The notes: generated by a model not told the origin, from the letters alone. A stretch of 64,000 bases of DNA from Leptodactylus fallax (GCA_947044405.1 CAMRHE010000012.1:7932001-7996000); one strand, 5' to 3'; shown: positions 1 to 12,317, counted from the first letter of the stretch. Made by a program: numbers and translations.

Positions 1-413
1 ATTTTGAGAACACATATAAATATGCCAAAAATATAGTAAATTCATTTGATTTATATTTCCCATCCTACATAATTATGATATATTCTCCGTTAACATGAAA
101 ATGTTTTGCAAAATTATTTTAACAGCTAACATTTTTGGTGAGTCATAAACCTGAATAAAAATAGCTCAAACAATAAGTCCATAAATATAAAATATGCAGT
201 TTGCAACGAATGCTGGATATTATAAATGAAATTAGCTGCCAACATAAATATCACAGAATTGCAAAGGCACTGACAATAATAAAAGTTGTTAACATATTAT
301 TAGGGCTTTTCCAGTACAACACTAGTACTATAGACTAAGGATTGTTGCAGTCTATGAAAAAGAGAGGAAATGTGTTATTTATATTATTATTATTATATAC
401 GTTGAATATGAAC
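1..413. other. AT-rich sequence without a recognisable gene
   Basis: No long open frame, no repeat I recognise and no RNA gene signature. A short ATT-rich run lies near 382-396. Confidence 0.5.
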
Positions 414-417
414 TTAA

Positions 418-734
418 AGGTTTTTTTTGTGGCTATTGATGATCTATCTTAAGGACTGGTCATCAATATCAGATGAGTAAGCAACCAACACCCAGCACCC
501 TCATCAATCAACATCTGATGCAGCAAATGCAGCAGCAAGCAGATCAGCTTATTTGCTTGAAGGGGAGCTAAGCAGCTGTTTAGGCTCTACACAGAGAATG
601 GAGCAATCTGCTTCCTGCTGCATTCTCTATCAGATGCTGATTGGTAAGGGCGCTGGTTGTTGGATGCCTACTGATCTAATATTAATGACCAATACTTAGG
701 ATAGGTTGTCTATATTTTTAGCCCAAAAAGCCCT
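418..734. mobile_element. Palindromic MITE with TTAA target duplication
   Basis: The two halves are inverted copies of each other: the left arm reads AAGGTTTTTTTTGTGGCTAT and the reverse complement of the right arm reads AAAGGGCTTTTTGGGCTAAA, and the match continues through the CATCAATAT and ATCTGATG segments. The element is flanked by TTAA at 414-417 and 735-738. TTAA duplication is the hallmark of piggyBac-type transposition. No transposase is encoded, so it is a non-autonomous element. Related half-elements appear near 42045-42175 and 57670-58155. Confidence 0.75.
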
Positions 735-859
735 TTAATATATGTCATTAATTTAGGATGTTTTCTTCAGAAAAAAGACAAACTGTTTAAATCCTTTGTA
801 AGAATACTAAATCATTTCTAAGAAACAAAATTGCATATTTACAGTACTATAATTAGCCT

Positions 860-960
860 GTGTTTATGTGGGTTTCCTCCCATACTGATAGGGAATATTG
901 ATTGTGAGTCCTACGTGGGACGGTGACTGACAAGGTCTGTAAAGTGTTGCAGAGTATGTT
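860..960 (+). repeat. 3' part of a tRNA-type SINE/LINE tail
   Basis: The stretch GTGGGTTTCCTCCCATACTG, then GATTGTGAGTCC, then a GTCTGTAAAGTGTTGCAGAGTATG segment in pieces, matches the 3' region of the SINE at 21365-21660 and the general L2/SINE tail that ends with a statement of an enlarged stem near ...AAGCGCTG. No A or B box is present, so this is a 5'-truncated copy. Confidence 0.5.
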
Positions 961-978
961 GGCAATATGCAAGTAAGG

Positions 979-1167
979 CTAGGTTCACATCTGCTTTGGA
1001 GTCTCCGGACTCCTCTACGATTCCATCTAAAATCAGTGGAGAGAAAAGTCCTGCACAGAAAAGTCTATGGGGTCAACCGTAACCACGTTTTTAGACGATG
1101 GCTTTCTGTCTTTTGGGTCCCCACGTGCAGCTGAATGATGGAGAGACAAACGCTAGTGTGAACCTAG
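979..1167. mobile_element. Small MITE with CTAGGTTCACA termini
   Basis: CTAGGTTCACA at 979 is repeated inverted at the right end (TGTGAACCTAG ending at 1167), and the next ~20 bases of both ends also resemble each other in inverted orientation. No clear target duplication was found. No coding capacity. Confidence 0.5.
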
Positions 1168-1529
1168 TATTAGAGAAATAAAATAAAGTTGCATCCACAA
1201 ATTCACACATGGCGGGTTTGATGCAGGAATATCTAAGACTATTCCACTTATCTGAATGAATCTTGCAGAATTGCATGAGCATGCTACTAAAATATTATCA
1301 TTACAGTTTTTCCATGAAAGCACCAACTACACTGTCCCAACTAAAAGGGATGCAAGAAGAGATAGTGATATTATATTTACTATATGTAATATTATAATCC
1401 AGCTATAGATTATATTTATAATCCAATATGGCTGATAACAGTACCAGACACTAAATCAGAGGTATCTCAGAAACTGAAGCCGCCCTGTTGGGCGAGCTTA
1501 TTCTCATCTTAGATAATCATGACTAAGGT
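1168..1529. other. Intergenic, nothing recognised
   Basis: AT-rich sequence with short open frames only. I see no transposon ends or RNA gene here. Confidence 0.4.
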
Positions 1530-1945
1530 AGCCCCCTTACGAAGTGGGGTGCGAAACGTACATTGGGGCTCAGAGTGGAGGTCGCAGTGCGTGTCCACAT
1601 ACATTGCCAGGAGGTAATGGATTTCATTGTCTCAAATCATGCTTGTATGTTACTCATGCCCTGTATTTACTATATGCACTACCAGCAATTCTAATTTATT
1701 TGCTATGTGATACAAATACTGTACCAGATATCACTAATGTTTATTGCACAAAGGTTTAATATAGATATCCTTTTTTAATGTACGTGCATATATAGTGATT
1801 ATGTTGTATTGAAATACATACTATTTGTTTTTGCTGGCGTGTGACCCTGCGACCACCACTCTCATTTAATACATTTTAGATGTTTTTAAATTTTGTTTTT
1901 TTTTTCCTTTTTTCTATCAATAAACTTTAGTATTACATTCATAAT
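1530..1945 (+). repeat. Penelope-like 3' tail with a hammerhead-like core
   Basis: The segment begins with a CCCC / TTACGAAG / GCGAAAC / GGGG arrangement (1531-1570) and ends in an AT-rich region with a polyadenylation-like CAATAAACTTT. The same arrangement occurs at 43371-43904. Penelope-like retroelements are known to carry small hammerhead ribozymes in their terminal repeats. Here CTGAYGA is decayed to TTACGAA, GAAAC is kept, and CCCC and GGGG could pair as stem I. Assignment to a Penelope-like tail is inference. The 5' boundary is uncertain. Confidence 0.45.
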
Positions 1946-3340
1946 TGTTTGTGGGTAAATATTCATTTATTGAGCGATGAACCCAGATAGGACGTTTTGT
2001 TGTTAAAGGGGTTAATTATCGCCGATTACCTCTAGTGTAGAGAAATTTGTAGGATTATACATCCCTAAGATGCTGTGACTGTGGGACAATAGACCCACAA
2101 TTGAGCTGAGGCACTTTTTCTTAATACAGGTGCAAAAATCTGCCCATAATATATATTTGTAACTGGCCTAAGAGAGAAGGACTCCACACAGTTCTGACGT
2201 ATGGAACTTGGAGCATAGGCTGTTTTTGGTATGATAAGTGCATCCTATAAAATGAAACTTAAAATAGTGTTATTTTTGTTACAATATAATAAGAAGTCTT
2301 TCAAAAAGTATTGTCTAAAAGTAGAACATAAAGTACAAAAAATGTGTTTCAGAGAACAATTCACAGTGGAACAAAAAAAGAACATGTGAACTGTGCGGTA
2401 AGATGGAATTTTCCTAAGCATGCTTATCACTGGTATTTGAAATGACCTGCGATAAACAAATCCAGTTCTTTTATGTGGTTGATGTCATTAAAACAAGGTC
2501 TCAAGTTGGCAGACTGTCCTCCGAGTTTCAAAGGACTGAAGGGAGGAGACTCCATCCAACAATCACTCTGTTATTTGTACACTGTCAGCCATGGTGACTG
2601 GCATTTTCTAAATTAAACTCTGATATATGAATCAGTGATACACTTTCCAATGGCAGACAGAACACATTGCAATCTTTGAACTTAAATATAAAGCATACAA
2701 CTGCATCCCATTGACTGATTATAGAGCTAATGCATCTGTCTTGGAGAATGCACTGGGGAGAAGTTTTCACTTGGAACATTTCCATCACATGTGGTAAAAA
2801 GGAAAAACAACTATCTCGAAGTAGAATGATACCAGCAAATAAATGTGGTATTGTTCTGGCTTAATGTTGTACAGGAGGCTTTGAACGTTAATTTGCTTTC
2901 ATGAGGAGATCTAACCTTGGTAATGAGCTTCTGTGTGACTAAAATACCACAACCACGCAAGTCCATAAAGTTCAACCTATATCCCTACAGTGTTGATCCA
3001 GAAGAAGGCTAAACCCCCCCATATGGCAGATGCCAATTATACATTAGGGGAACACTTCCTTCCCAACTTTAAATTTGACAATCTATTTCCTATAATATAT
3101 TGTCGGATTAATTATAAAACTCAATTTTATTTCTTATTGGATAACCATTTCAAAAAATTGGCTTGAAAATGCATTATAAACAGGAATTCTATCATTTATA
3201 AAAGATAACTATAAGTCTACAAAAATCAAATCAGAGCTGCCATAGAAATTTATGGAGAGAGTGGATATGTCAAAGATAGGAATATCCCTTTAACCCATAG
3301 GTGACACAAACTGTAATAGTACGTATCAATCAATAGTACG
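1946..3340. other. Intergenic, nothing recognised
   Basis: No coding frame above background. A segment near 3240-3293 ends in a MITE-like AGGGATATTCC / TTAA junction (reverse strand), but the matching other end was not found. Confidence 0.4.
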
Positions 3341-3345
3341 AACAA

Positions 3346-5401
3346 TCAATTTGTATCTTTTGCAATAAGTACATCAAGAAATTCGACTCTAGCTACACTG
3401 TACTGCCAAGTAAGATGAATATTCAATTCGTTCTGATTTAGGGTGGACAGAAAAGATATAGATCTAAAACAGATCCTGCGAGAAAAAAAAGTATATTGTC
3501 GATATACCTTGACCACGAGAGAACAGGTCCGAAAACAGGACAATTGTTTACAACCACCCCCTCCCACAGCCCCAGGAACAGATTGGCATACAAGGGCGCA
3601 TAAGTTGAGCTGTAGGAAGAGGCAGTCCTTGAAGATGAAATAATTATGTGTTAGAGCAAAGGCCCTTAAAGATATAAACTCAATCACATTTGGATCTAAA
3701 TTAGCCATATCCAAAAAGAATTTTGCAGTCTGTCTCCCGTGGTCATAGCATATCGAAGTATAGAATGCATCCATGTCACACGTGACCAAAAACATGTTGT
3801 CATCTAAATGGACCCCATCCAGGTGACGTAAAATATCAGTGGTATCACGTGTGAATGATGGAAGGGTCTCTACACATTTCTGCGGATAAAAATTTACAAA
3901 TCTGCACACCCTCTCACAAAGGCCCCCAATTCCAGAAACAATAGGTCACTTGGGAGGTTTTTGTGCATTTTTGTGTACCTTTCGGAGTAAATAAAAAGTA
4001 GGTATGACTAGGTGATCAGTTATGAGAACCTCCATCAATCAATCAATTTTTTGGTGATAACCCCATCCACTACTCCATTCATAAGGATCCAATTTAATTT
4101 TGAATTAAATAATGGGATTGCAAGCGAGGCACAATAAAACTGTCATATTTAGCTGGCGGAACGCCTCAGAGTCATACATATCTGGCCGCCAGATCACAAC
4201 ATTTCCCTCCTTGTCAGCTGGTTTGATAACTATGTCCCTCATATTCTTAATTTCTTAAATATCCCTGTGATGAGCTATAGTAAGATTCGATCGCATGCCT
4301 GTATCAGAGATCTGCTGTAAATCACACTTGAATAATCTGACAAATATGTCAACTGAAGGACATAGTGACAAGGGGGGAAAATGCTGTGACCAGCGACATA
4401 AATGTAGAGGTCAATCTGAGGCTTCATCTCTTTGTTCCTCCAAGAGATCTTGTAGATCACAAAGAGCCTGTCTCTCCACCTCATCACTCGTGAATTCCTG
4501 CAAACTCACTTTGCAAAAATGTTTCTTAAACAATAGCTTCCTAGCAAATAATTCTAAATCTTTCACCACTGTAAAGAAATCATACTTTCCAGTTGAGTTG
4601 GTGAAAAAGATAGGCCCATACCCAAAACCTCTTGTGATTCTGTCAAGACATAATTAGAAAGGTTAATTACCTTCAATGTCTCTTGTTTGCCTCTGTTGGT
4701 GGCTCCTCTTTTTTGAGTTTTATTGATGGCGTGCGGGGGAGGGGTTCTCAGTTGTCTACATTTCCTCCACTGACCGTCCCCAATCATCCTCCTATACAAT
4801 GATCTCCACGTGATTTGTCCGATATGCCAGATGTAACAGACTGAGATCTAAAACAAGAACTAGATTCTATACGTCCCTTTGAATGGTGCCACTTATAGAT
4901 GTTTTTATTTTGGAAGTCCCTCAAATCTCACAAAAATTTCTTAATTTTGAGCTCCTGAATTTCCTTTTCCCTCTCAGATTATTCTCCTTCTAAGGAACCA
5001 CCAAAATTCTCAATCTCTGATTCAGATAAACTCTGTTGATTTTTTTTCCCTCAGTGAGTCAATTTCTTTTTCAACGGTTTCCAATGCTTTGTGGTCTGCT
5101 CCAATAAGTAGTAAGAAGTGCAGGAGCACTTGGTTAAGGTTTCTTCCCACCGTGTTTTAAATGTTATATCTTCTACATCTAGTGTTGGAAAAACCTGTAC
5201 TTGAAGGCCTCTGGGAATAATATCCCTCTGTAAATAATTCTCTAAGTAGGCCTTATTCCAACACAATTTCATATGTTTTTTCAAAAGGTCTCGTAGTTTT
5301 AGTTTCGCTTCCTGTGACTCTATGTTTTGTGCTGGAAGATCGCCAAAAATGGAACCCAGTTTTGAGAGCCACGTTTTATCTCTCTTTTTATAATCCATCA
5401 A
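3346..5401 (-). pseudogene. Decayed Penelope-like (Neptune-type) reverse transcriptase
   Basis: Reading on the minus strand, blocks of one protein follow in order. At 5401-5051 is an N-terminal region containing IIPRGLQVQVFPTLDVED. At 4690-4590 is a VINLSNYVLTESQEVLGMG block. At 4250-4140 is DIVIKPADKEGNVVIWRPDM. At 3909-3346 is reverse transcriptase, with motif A as LVTCDMDAFYTSI and a late block LNQNELNIHLT...FLDVLIAKD. Order and wording fit the Neptune group of Penelope-like elements, which copy themselves by target-primed reverse transcription. The palm motif C lies in a shifted frame at 3495-3506 and reads YIDN instead of YIDD. Several stops and frameshifts separate the blocks. No GIY-YIG endonuclease is seen after 3346, so the element is truncated and dead. 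Confidence 0.8.
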
Positions 5402-7003
5402 ATTCGAGGATTTTTCTGCAACACAAATATGATATTACACAAAGATACCTCGATACAAAAACAAGCCACATGCTCCCTGCTCAATGAACATTATACAATG
5501 TAAACCACCAGAAGAAAAATAATATAAAAAATAAATGTTTTTTATCAATATAAAAATAGAATTGTGCATGCCAATACCAGTTATAACATGTCTGCAATCC
5601 CCATATAAGGGTATTACATATATAATGTGGAAAAGTACGCAGAAAACCTCATAAATTCCACATAGACAGAATACATAGCAATATAAATCAACAAAATGTT
5701 AACATACCCTATATATATCAGGAAAATATATCATTATATAATAAATAATGTATTTAAAGTAATGCAGAATCTATCAGATAATCCAGTGCAGCCAAATGCT
5801 ACCAATATAAATGTAAATACATATAAGACTCTAATATACCTGATGCAAAAGGATATCATATCCCTATACACAGTGTAACCATAATGGTATATAAGAGGTG
5901 AACTGGTCTTTCTTAGTCTACCAAGAAAGAGTTAATAATATTTAGTCAATAAGTTATAGGCACTCCAAATGGTGTAGTTACAAAATACATCTCATCCTGC
6001 AAAAAACAAGCCCTCATATGACTACATCACCAGAAAAATAAAAAAAAAATTATACCAATTGTACAATACGACAAAAAAAACTCACAAAACGCCAAATCTT
6101 TAGGACAAAACTGGCTGCGACAGGAAGGGAATGTATAAGTTGATCTTATTTAGCTTTAGAACTTATGAGGGAAAAGACACCAAAAGTGACCCCTGCACTC
6201 CTAAAGCCACATAGCGTTCCTTCACATCTGCTCCCTGCTGTGAGCCCAAATAGCAGTTTATGCCCACATGTATGACTTTGTTGTACCCAGGATAACGTAC
6301 TTAATGTCTTATGTAGGTATAAACTGCTGCTTCGGCACGCAGTTGGGCACGAAAGGGAAGGTGCACCATTTGGTTTTTGAAGCACAGATTTTTAATGTTT
6401 GGTTTTTGGATGCCATGCCACTTTTGCAGAGTCCCTGAAAATCCAGTGAGCATGCAATTTTTGTGTTTTTCCTTTGTTGCATACCAAGAGCTCTAACTTT
6501 TTTATATTTCTGTTAATGTAATTATATGAGGACTTGTTTTTTTGCGTGACAAGTTGTGGTTTTTAATGGCACCATTTTGATTTGTCTTTATATGCCTTAA
6601 ATTTTGCACCACTTGTCATGTGGTTTAAATAACATAAATATATTTACTCTATAGGTTGCTGTCTATAGGAGACACCTTTTTTTAGGCCATCAGTTGAACC
6701 AGCTGATATTATTTGGCACTAAGTGCCAGGATTGCTGTCTAATTACTGAGAGATTTCTGCTGGTGTCATGACTTTCCATGGCTTTTTGCACTTCTCTTTC
6801 TTCATGTGTTCAATACTTTTTCGGTGCTATTTCTCATTATTACACATAACTAAATTTATGGACATCTATGGTTTGCTTTCTTTGCCTGTGTGGATTGGAT
6901 GGGTTGTTACCGACATCTGGTGAGAATTTCATGCCAATAGCACCTTTATAAATATATTTACTTAGAAAATTGGTAATGTGTTCAATACTTATTTCACCGG
7001 CTG
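5402..7003. other. Intergenic, nothing recognised
   Basis: AT-rich sequence with only short open frames. No transposon termini that I can define. Confidence 0.4.
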
Positions 7004-7044
7004 TATCTATCTATCTATCTATCTATCTATCTGACTATCTATCT
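7004..7044. repeat. (CTAT)n microsatellite
   Basis: About ten tetranucleotide units with one interruption, immediately upstream of a hAT-family relic. Confidence 0.9.
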
Positions 7045-7055
7045 TTGAGATAGGT

Positions 7056-8440
7056 GAACCTCTCAAGATTTGTTTTGTGTTTGGTGGCTCAGATCCTTGG
7101 TTTGTTTTGGGGCAAACAAGTTCGGTACGAACCATACTTTAAATTAGCTTAAAACATAGCGTAGATACTCCTAGTAACCTATCTATGCAATTTCTAGCAA
7201 GTTATGTCAAAGTCAATGTGACATGTATGTTTATGGAAAAACGAATGGCAAGCAGAGGATACAAATTCAAGGTTTAATCATACGCTGACACTTTGGTACG
7301 GGGCTTGTGGCCTGCTGGATATGGCCGGGGCCTTGAAACACCATGATAGCGGTCGGGGAAAGCCTGGTTCCCCGACTGCTATACATATTGTTAATGGAAA
7401 GCAGTCTGGCATGTCGCCCCTTTCCGATAGATGCCTTCCCAGGGAAGGTGCCCAAAAATAAATACTTATACTCACCTCTCCTGGCTTTTGACAGTCCTCA
7501 ACATCCTCTCTGGGGCTCTTTTGGCATAATGACAGCCCCAGCAGTGACATCTGGGGCGCATCACCTCAGTCACAGGCAGAAAAGGACCGAAGAAGATGCT
7601 GAGGATAGCCAGATGGAGCGAGGATGCCCAGGAGAGGTGAGGCAAGGTGAATATAGGTGTTTGTTATTTTTAATCACTTTCCCTGGGTCTCTACTTATTA
7701 GACTCTAGGGTCTGAGAAGACCCAAAAAGTATAATAGTAGCACTGAAATGGAGGGCCGAACCTCACGAATATTCGTCAAATTTGTAGAGTTCACCTGAAG
7801 CAGCTTATTATACTGTGTGGGGCCCCTTTACTATTCACATGCATGACACACCATCTGTTTTATAGCAGCTGTGTGCTATTATTACAGGCTGTAATAACAT
7901 TGCATGGTGATTATAAATCTGCAATGTACAATGTAAATAGTAAATGATCATGGCGCTCGCAAAAGCACAACAGTATATTCAGGGGCCCTGGGTGTTTGAC
8001 CCCCACTGATCTCTTACCTCTCTTAGACTGTTAGGACCCTGCAGATCAGCTGTTTCCCACAGCACGCAGCTCCCATTATTGTTTACATGCTGGGGGGCTG
8101 CGCCACTCACTCACCATATTCTTGATAACTGCAGTTGTGGGTACTAAAGCTGTATTCCATTCAAGTATCTGAGATACCACTGCAGCACCTGTAACTGTCA
8201 CTACAAAGAATACGCTGTAGGGAGGGGGGTAGACTCTAGTTACGCGACTGGTGGTTATAATGCAAAAAAGCAATGGTTTGGTAGAAAAATTAGCAAGTTT
8301 TGACGGCTTCTAAGTGCTACAGGAGCTTATTGTTATTTGGAAGACAAATTTGTGGCTGTGAGCTACAAAAGTAAAACCAACCACAAATTATCCCATGATG
8401 GGAGCAGATGTGAAATTAAAACTGTATTTTTTTTTTATAC
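7056..8440 (+). repeat. hAT-family relic, non-coding part (copy 1)
   Basis: The start (GGTGAACCTCTCAAGATTTG) and several later blocks are shared, in the same order and orientation, with 58466-59260. These blocks are GTGACATGTATGT...TATGG, AAGCAATGGTTTG, CTAAGTGCTACAGG and GGGAGCAGATGTGAAA. Roughly 7280-8250 is absent from the other copy and contains GC-richer sequence, so this copy probably holds an extra insertion. The hAT assignment comes from the transposase remnant just beyond the minisatellite. Confidence 0.55.
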
Positions 8441-8960
8441 CAAAACTGTGGTAATGGCAACAACAGTGTGCTACAGTGGAATGTGATGGTGAACTAGGCC
8501 ACAGGTCTTGTCTGCCTGAATGTTGGTAGCTGTGGTAACATGTACGGCATTGCGGCAGGGACGAATATGATGGACCAGGCCATATTACGTGTCTGCCTGA
8601 GTGGAGGCAGTGGTGGCAGGCACTAGGTAGCTGTGGCAACATGTGTGGCAGTGGGGAAGGACATGATATGATAGACTAGGCTGCAGGACATGTCTGCCAG
8701 AGTGGTGGCAGTGGTGGTAGACAGCTGTGGCAACATGTGTGGCAGTGCGGCAGGGACTAATATGATGGACCAGGCCATAGGACATATCTGCCTGAGTGGT
8801 GGTAGGCACTAGGTAGCTGTGGTAACAAGTGTGGCAGGGCATGATATGATAGAATAGGCTGCAGGACATGTCTGCCTGAGTGGTGGCAGTAGTGGTAGGC
8901 ATCTAGGCAGCTGTGGAAACAGGATATGTCTGCGTGATCGGTGGCAGTGGTGGTACTGAT
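8440..8960. repeat. Minisatellite with two alternating ~100-bp subunits
   Basis: Two related subunits alternate. One contains TGATGGACCAGGCCAT (near 8569 and 8764). The other contains GATAGACTAGGCTGCAGGAC or a close variant (near 8671 and 8849). Both share TCTGCCTGAGTGGTGGCAGT and AGCTGTGGCAACATGTGTGG. The open frames across the array are by-products of the repeat. A single unit survives in the second copy of the family at about 59130-59260. Confidence 0.8.
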
Positions 8961-8999
8961 AGCTATTTAGGAGTAGCATTAGCAGCAGTACAGCAAATG

Positions 9000-9700
9000 G
9001 AAGTTGATGATAAGTTTGAAAATCCTCATGGATCCATGCCTTATTCATTTTGATAAAAGTAATATTTTTTATGGTACCTGTGGATAGTTTAGGTGTTACA
9101 ATGCCAACGGCAGCACTAAACATCCTCTCGGCCAAAACACTTGAGGCCGAACAAGATAAAACTCCCATGGCAAACTGGGCCAGCTCCTTCTACTGTTCTA
9201 ACCTATTGGCCCAGAATTCCAAGGTGTCAGAGTTAGACTATAGGTGCACTCTAGGTACAAGTGTACCTACTGGTGCAGCTGGTGGGTGTCAGCTGCTTGT
9301 TGTGGCTCCAATTGATGCTGCAAGCGGAAAAATATTTGTTTCATCAACTTCCAGACATTGTACTGGGCCTGGCTGCTATTGCTGCTTTTACTCCTCCTGA
9401 CACTTGTGGCACTGGCAGAGTGAAGTGGACTGGGAGTGGGAAGAGGCCACCTGGGTACGTGTGTGACTTGCAGTTGCAGTGCTCTCCTTAAATGCTATGG
9501 CAAGCTGGGTATACAACCTATTCTGATAATATTCTAAGTTTTCTTCCCTTTGGGAATCAGGGAGATTTCCCTCATTTTGTCATTATAGCGAGGGACTAAG
9601 AGTACTGCCATCCAGTACTCATCCCTCTGTTTGATGCAAATATTACGCTTGTGGTTGTGTAAGGATTGAAGCATACAGCCTGCCATGCTTGCCTATGTAT
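9000..9700 (-). pseudogene. Decayed hAT transposase (C-terminal part)
   Basis: On the minus strand, 9168-9006 encodes SCSASSVLAERMFSAAVGIV followed by TPKLSTGTIKNITFIKMNKAW. This matches the hAT C-terminal dimerisation domain, whose usual form is S..SERVFSAAG.IVT..R..L....V..L.FLK.N. Further upstream at 9599-9573, in another frame, LVPRYNDKM corresponds to the LDPRYKDK block that precedes this domain in ZBED-type hAT transposases, with RDEYWMAVL just before it. The blocks lie in different frames with stops between them. The N-terminal BED finger and the catalytic residues were not found. Confidence 0.7.
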
Positions 9701-10004
9701 GAAAAAACCAAGGGACCTGCCATTATTGGATTTCTTGGCCAGAGTAGTCGTCGTCAAGGGCCCCCTCTGCATCCAAGGGAGAGTCTTCCTCCTCTTCCAG
9801 TCTAGGAGTCTCAGTTCCTGTACCATAATGACCCACATTCTTATTGTTAGTAGTAGTAGTACTTGCCCGAGTCTTTCCTTCTCCCTCTCCTTTTGTCTGT
9901 CACCTGCCCTGTTTTTTTCCACTCATTTTTTTAATGCACATAGTTCTTAATTATTAACCAAAAAAAAACACTGAAATAATGGAGATTCTTTTCTTGCATT
10001 AGCA

Positions 10005-10008
10005 AAGG

Positions 10009-10041
<33 letters not shown>

Positions 10042-10078
10042 GTCCTTTAATAGTCCCACAATGGGGAAATTCAGTGAT
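10005..10078 (-). repeat. L2-type LINE/SINE 3' tail with (ATT)n
   Basis: On the minus strand the sequence reads CACTGAATTTCCCCATTGTG, then GGACTATTAAAGG, then an (ATT)n run (10008-10041 on the plus strand). A tail of this wording followed by a short tandem repeat is typical of L2-clade LINEs and their SINE partners. Confidence 0.6.
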
Positions 10079-10080
10079 GG

Positions 10081-10491
10081 ACTAGTAGTAGTACAACCAC
10101 CACCACTACTACTTTACTATTGTGTGTGATGTATATCTAGAATTACATATGTGCATGCACTGCACTTGCGCATATAGAGAAGTGCTTAAAATATTCTGTT
10201 CAGATTTACAACAATTCTCCATGCTGTGTATAGATCACACACTAGACCAGAGCGGGAAAAAAACATGAAATTCCTATTCCTAAATGTGTTTTTAAGATTA
10301 CAGCAGGCTAGACTGTATTGAGTGAAAACACCAAAAAAACACACCAAAATAACAGAATGCACTACTAGTAGTACCATGGCCACCACTACTACTTTACTAT
10401 TGAGTGTGACATATACCTAGAATTACATATGCACACGCAGTGCACTTGCGCATGCAGAGAAAGGATTAAAATATTCTGTTCAGATTTACAA
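10081..10491 (+). repeat. Spaced direct duplication of ~128 bp
   Basis: The segment at 10081-10208 recurs at 10364-10491. Shared blocks are ACTAGTAGTA, CCACTACTACTTTACTATTG, AGAATTACATATG, TGCACTTGCGCAT and AAATATTCTGTTCAGATTTA. The copies differ by scattered substitutions. About 155 bp of unrelated sequence lies between them. No open reading frame is involved. Confidence 0.8.
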
Positions 10492-11690
10492 TGCTAGAAA
10501 GAATATGTTACGTGTGTAGAGAAGAGATGAAATTGTTCTATTACGAGTACTGTCAGATAATATAGATTATTGCCTAACAATAAAAGGATTAACTGTCTGC
10601 TTTGCAGACTCACTGACTGCACCTGTCCTATATCTATTTATGTTTGTCTATTTAATTCTATTCTTCCACTGCACTACTAATCTGCCTGTGTATTATTGTT
10701 GAATCTCTCTAAGTACGCCTATAATTATTGTTCAGTTTTCAACTCTGACTTGTGATGTCTATAGCCTAGCTGTTAATAGGATAACATTCTTTATAAGATG
10801 CATTGAGATAGAACACGGATGTGTATGCATTTACGCGATTACAGCAAACAAAAGCTCATCATGAGTGCACAAACTTATATAATGTATATGGCATCAGCAT
10901 TATAAGATCCACCTACCACTGTCTATTGGCTGAGAGGCTGTCAGATGTTACTGTCATGTGATGTGTGAGTAACTGCACGCATGACACTGTCTATGTTTGT
11001 ATTTCCTGGTCTAACATATTTACATACTATATCTCTAATATAATATATAGAGGGTTTTACTACTTCTAATAATAAAAAAACATTTTTGCATCACCGCTTT
11101 TCAGGACCATAAATTCTTCACGTGATGTTTTATTTATGCAATTTTGGGGAACAAAAGAATACTTTTTATCAGGTGGCAGATACAGTAGATGAAAACAGCA
11201 ATTTAGGAATTTTTGTTTTGTAGATTTTTATTTTACAGCATTCACTGTGCTTATTTTCAGGTTGCGGCTGTCTGTAAGTCATCCATTTGTGAAAAATGGA
11301 TCAATTTAAAAAAATAAAAAAACAAAAAAACACCCATTTCTTATAGCTTTATATGCCTGTGGGTCAGTGAAAAACCGACAGCATGTGGTTGGCATCTCTG
11401 TGGTCCACAAAATGGACCAATATAGAACATGAACCCCAAAATAAATGGATGCACAGACAGTCCGAAATTTTCACAGACATCAGATGTCTGTAAAATGCAA
11501 ACATGTGAATACTGCACAATTGTTGCCCTTTAGGAAAACTGCACTAAATTTTGTTTATACTGTATAACAGTATCTAATACATAAATGGCAAGCACATTCA
11601 GTAGAGACTGACTTCACGGTAGCTTACAATATACTTGGCAGTTTGCGAACTTTTCAGCATTTTCTATATTTCTGCATAAATTTGACTTAA
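10492..11690. other. Intergenic, nothing recognised
   Basis: AT-rich sequence without coding frames or definable transposon ends. Confidence 0.4.
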
Positions 11691-11699
11691 AACTACATC

Positions 11700-12035
11700 A
11701 GATTTTCACAAGACCGAAAAGTAAATAAAGAGAACCAAGTCAAATAAATAAGTCAAAAATATTAGACTTGGTCATTTATTTTTGCAATAAAATAATCCAA
11801 TATCATATGTCTGTGAGTGGCAACGGTATGTCCTTTCAGTTTCTGGTGTGACCCCTTGTGCAGTAATAAACGTTTATAGTAATTTTTGATTAGTCCTGCA
11901 CATCTTCAAGGAATTTTAGCCCATTTCTCTGTACCAAACAGCTTCAACTCTGTTGTTTTGGTGTGTTTCAACGCATGAACTGGTCTTCAGGTCCTTCCAC
12001 AACATTTCTATTGGATTAAGGTTAGGACTTTGACT
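11700..12035 (-). pseudogene. Tc1-type transposase remnant (C-terminal)
   Basis: The minus strand from 12035 reads SQSPNLNPIEMLWKDLK, the conserved block around the third catalytic residue (E) of Tc1 transposases. It continues into a degraded C-terminal tail with in-frame stops. The first two catalytic aspartates and the terminal repeats are absent. The family differs from the element that follows at 12318. Confidence 0.75.
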
Positions 12036-12317
12036 TTAACTTTATTCTTCGAGGGTGTGTGCATGTGCATACATGTACAGTTGATTCATTCAATGCACTC
12101 AGGGACATTTTGGATAAGGTACACCTACACAAACATGAGCACATGCACACTAGGTATATTAAATAGTTATTCAAGGAAAATCAATATATTAAAAAGTAAA
12201 TTTAATACTTCAGTACCACTTAGGAAATATAGCATAGTGCACATTATATTACAAAGTCATTGCTCCACATACTGCCACTGGTGTTTACTGTTGAGGTAAT
12301 TAAAGGTGCAGTATTTA

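Noticed and set aside
8388..8902. Histidine- and threonine-rich open frames
   Set aside because: They follow the minisatellite in the hAT relic and have no independent support.
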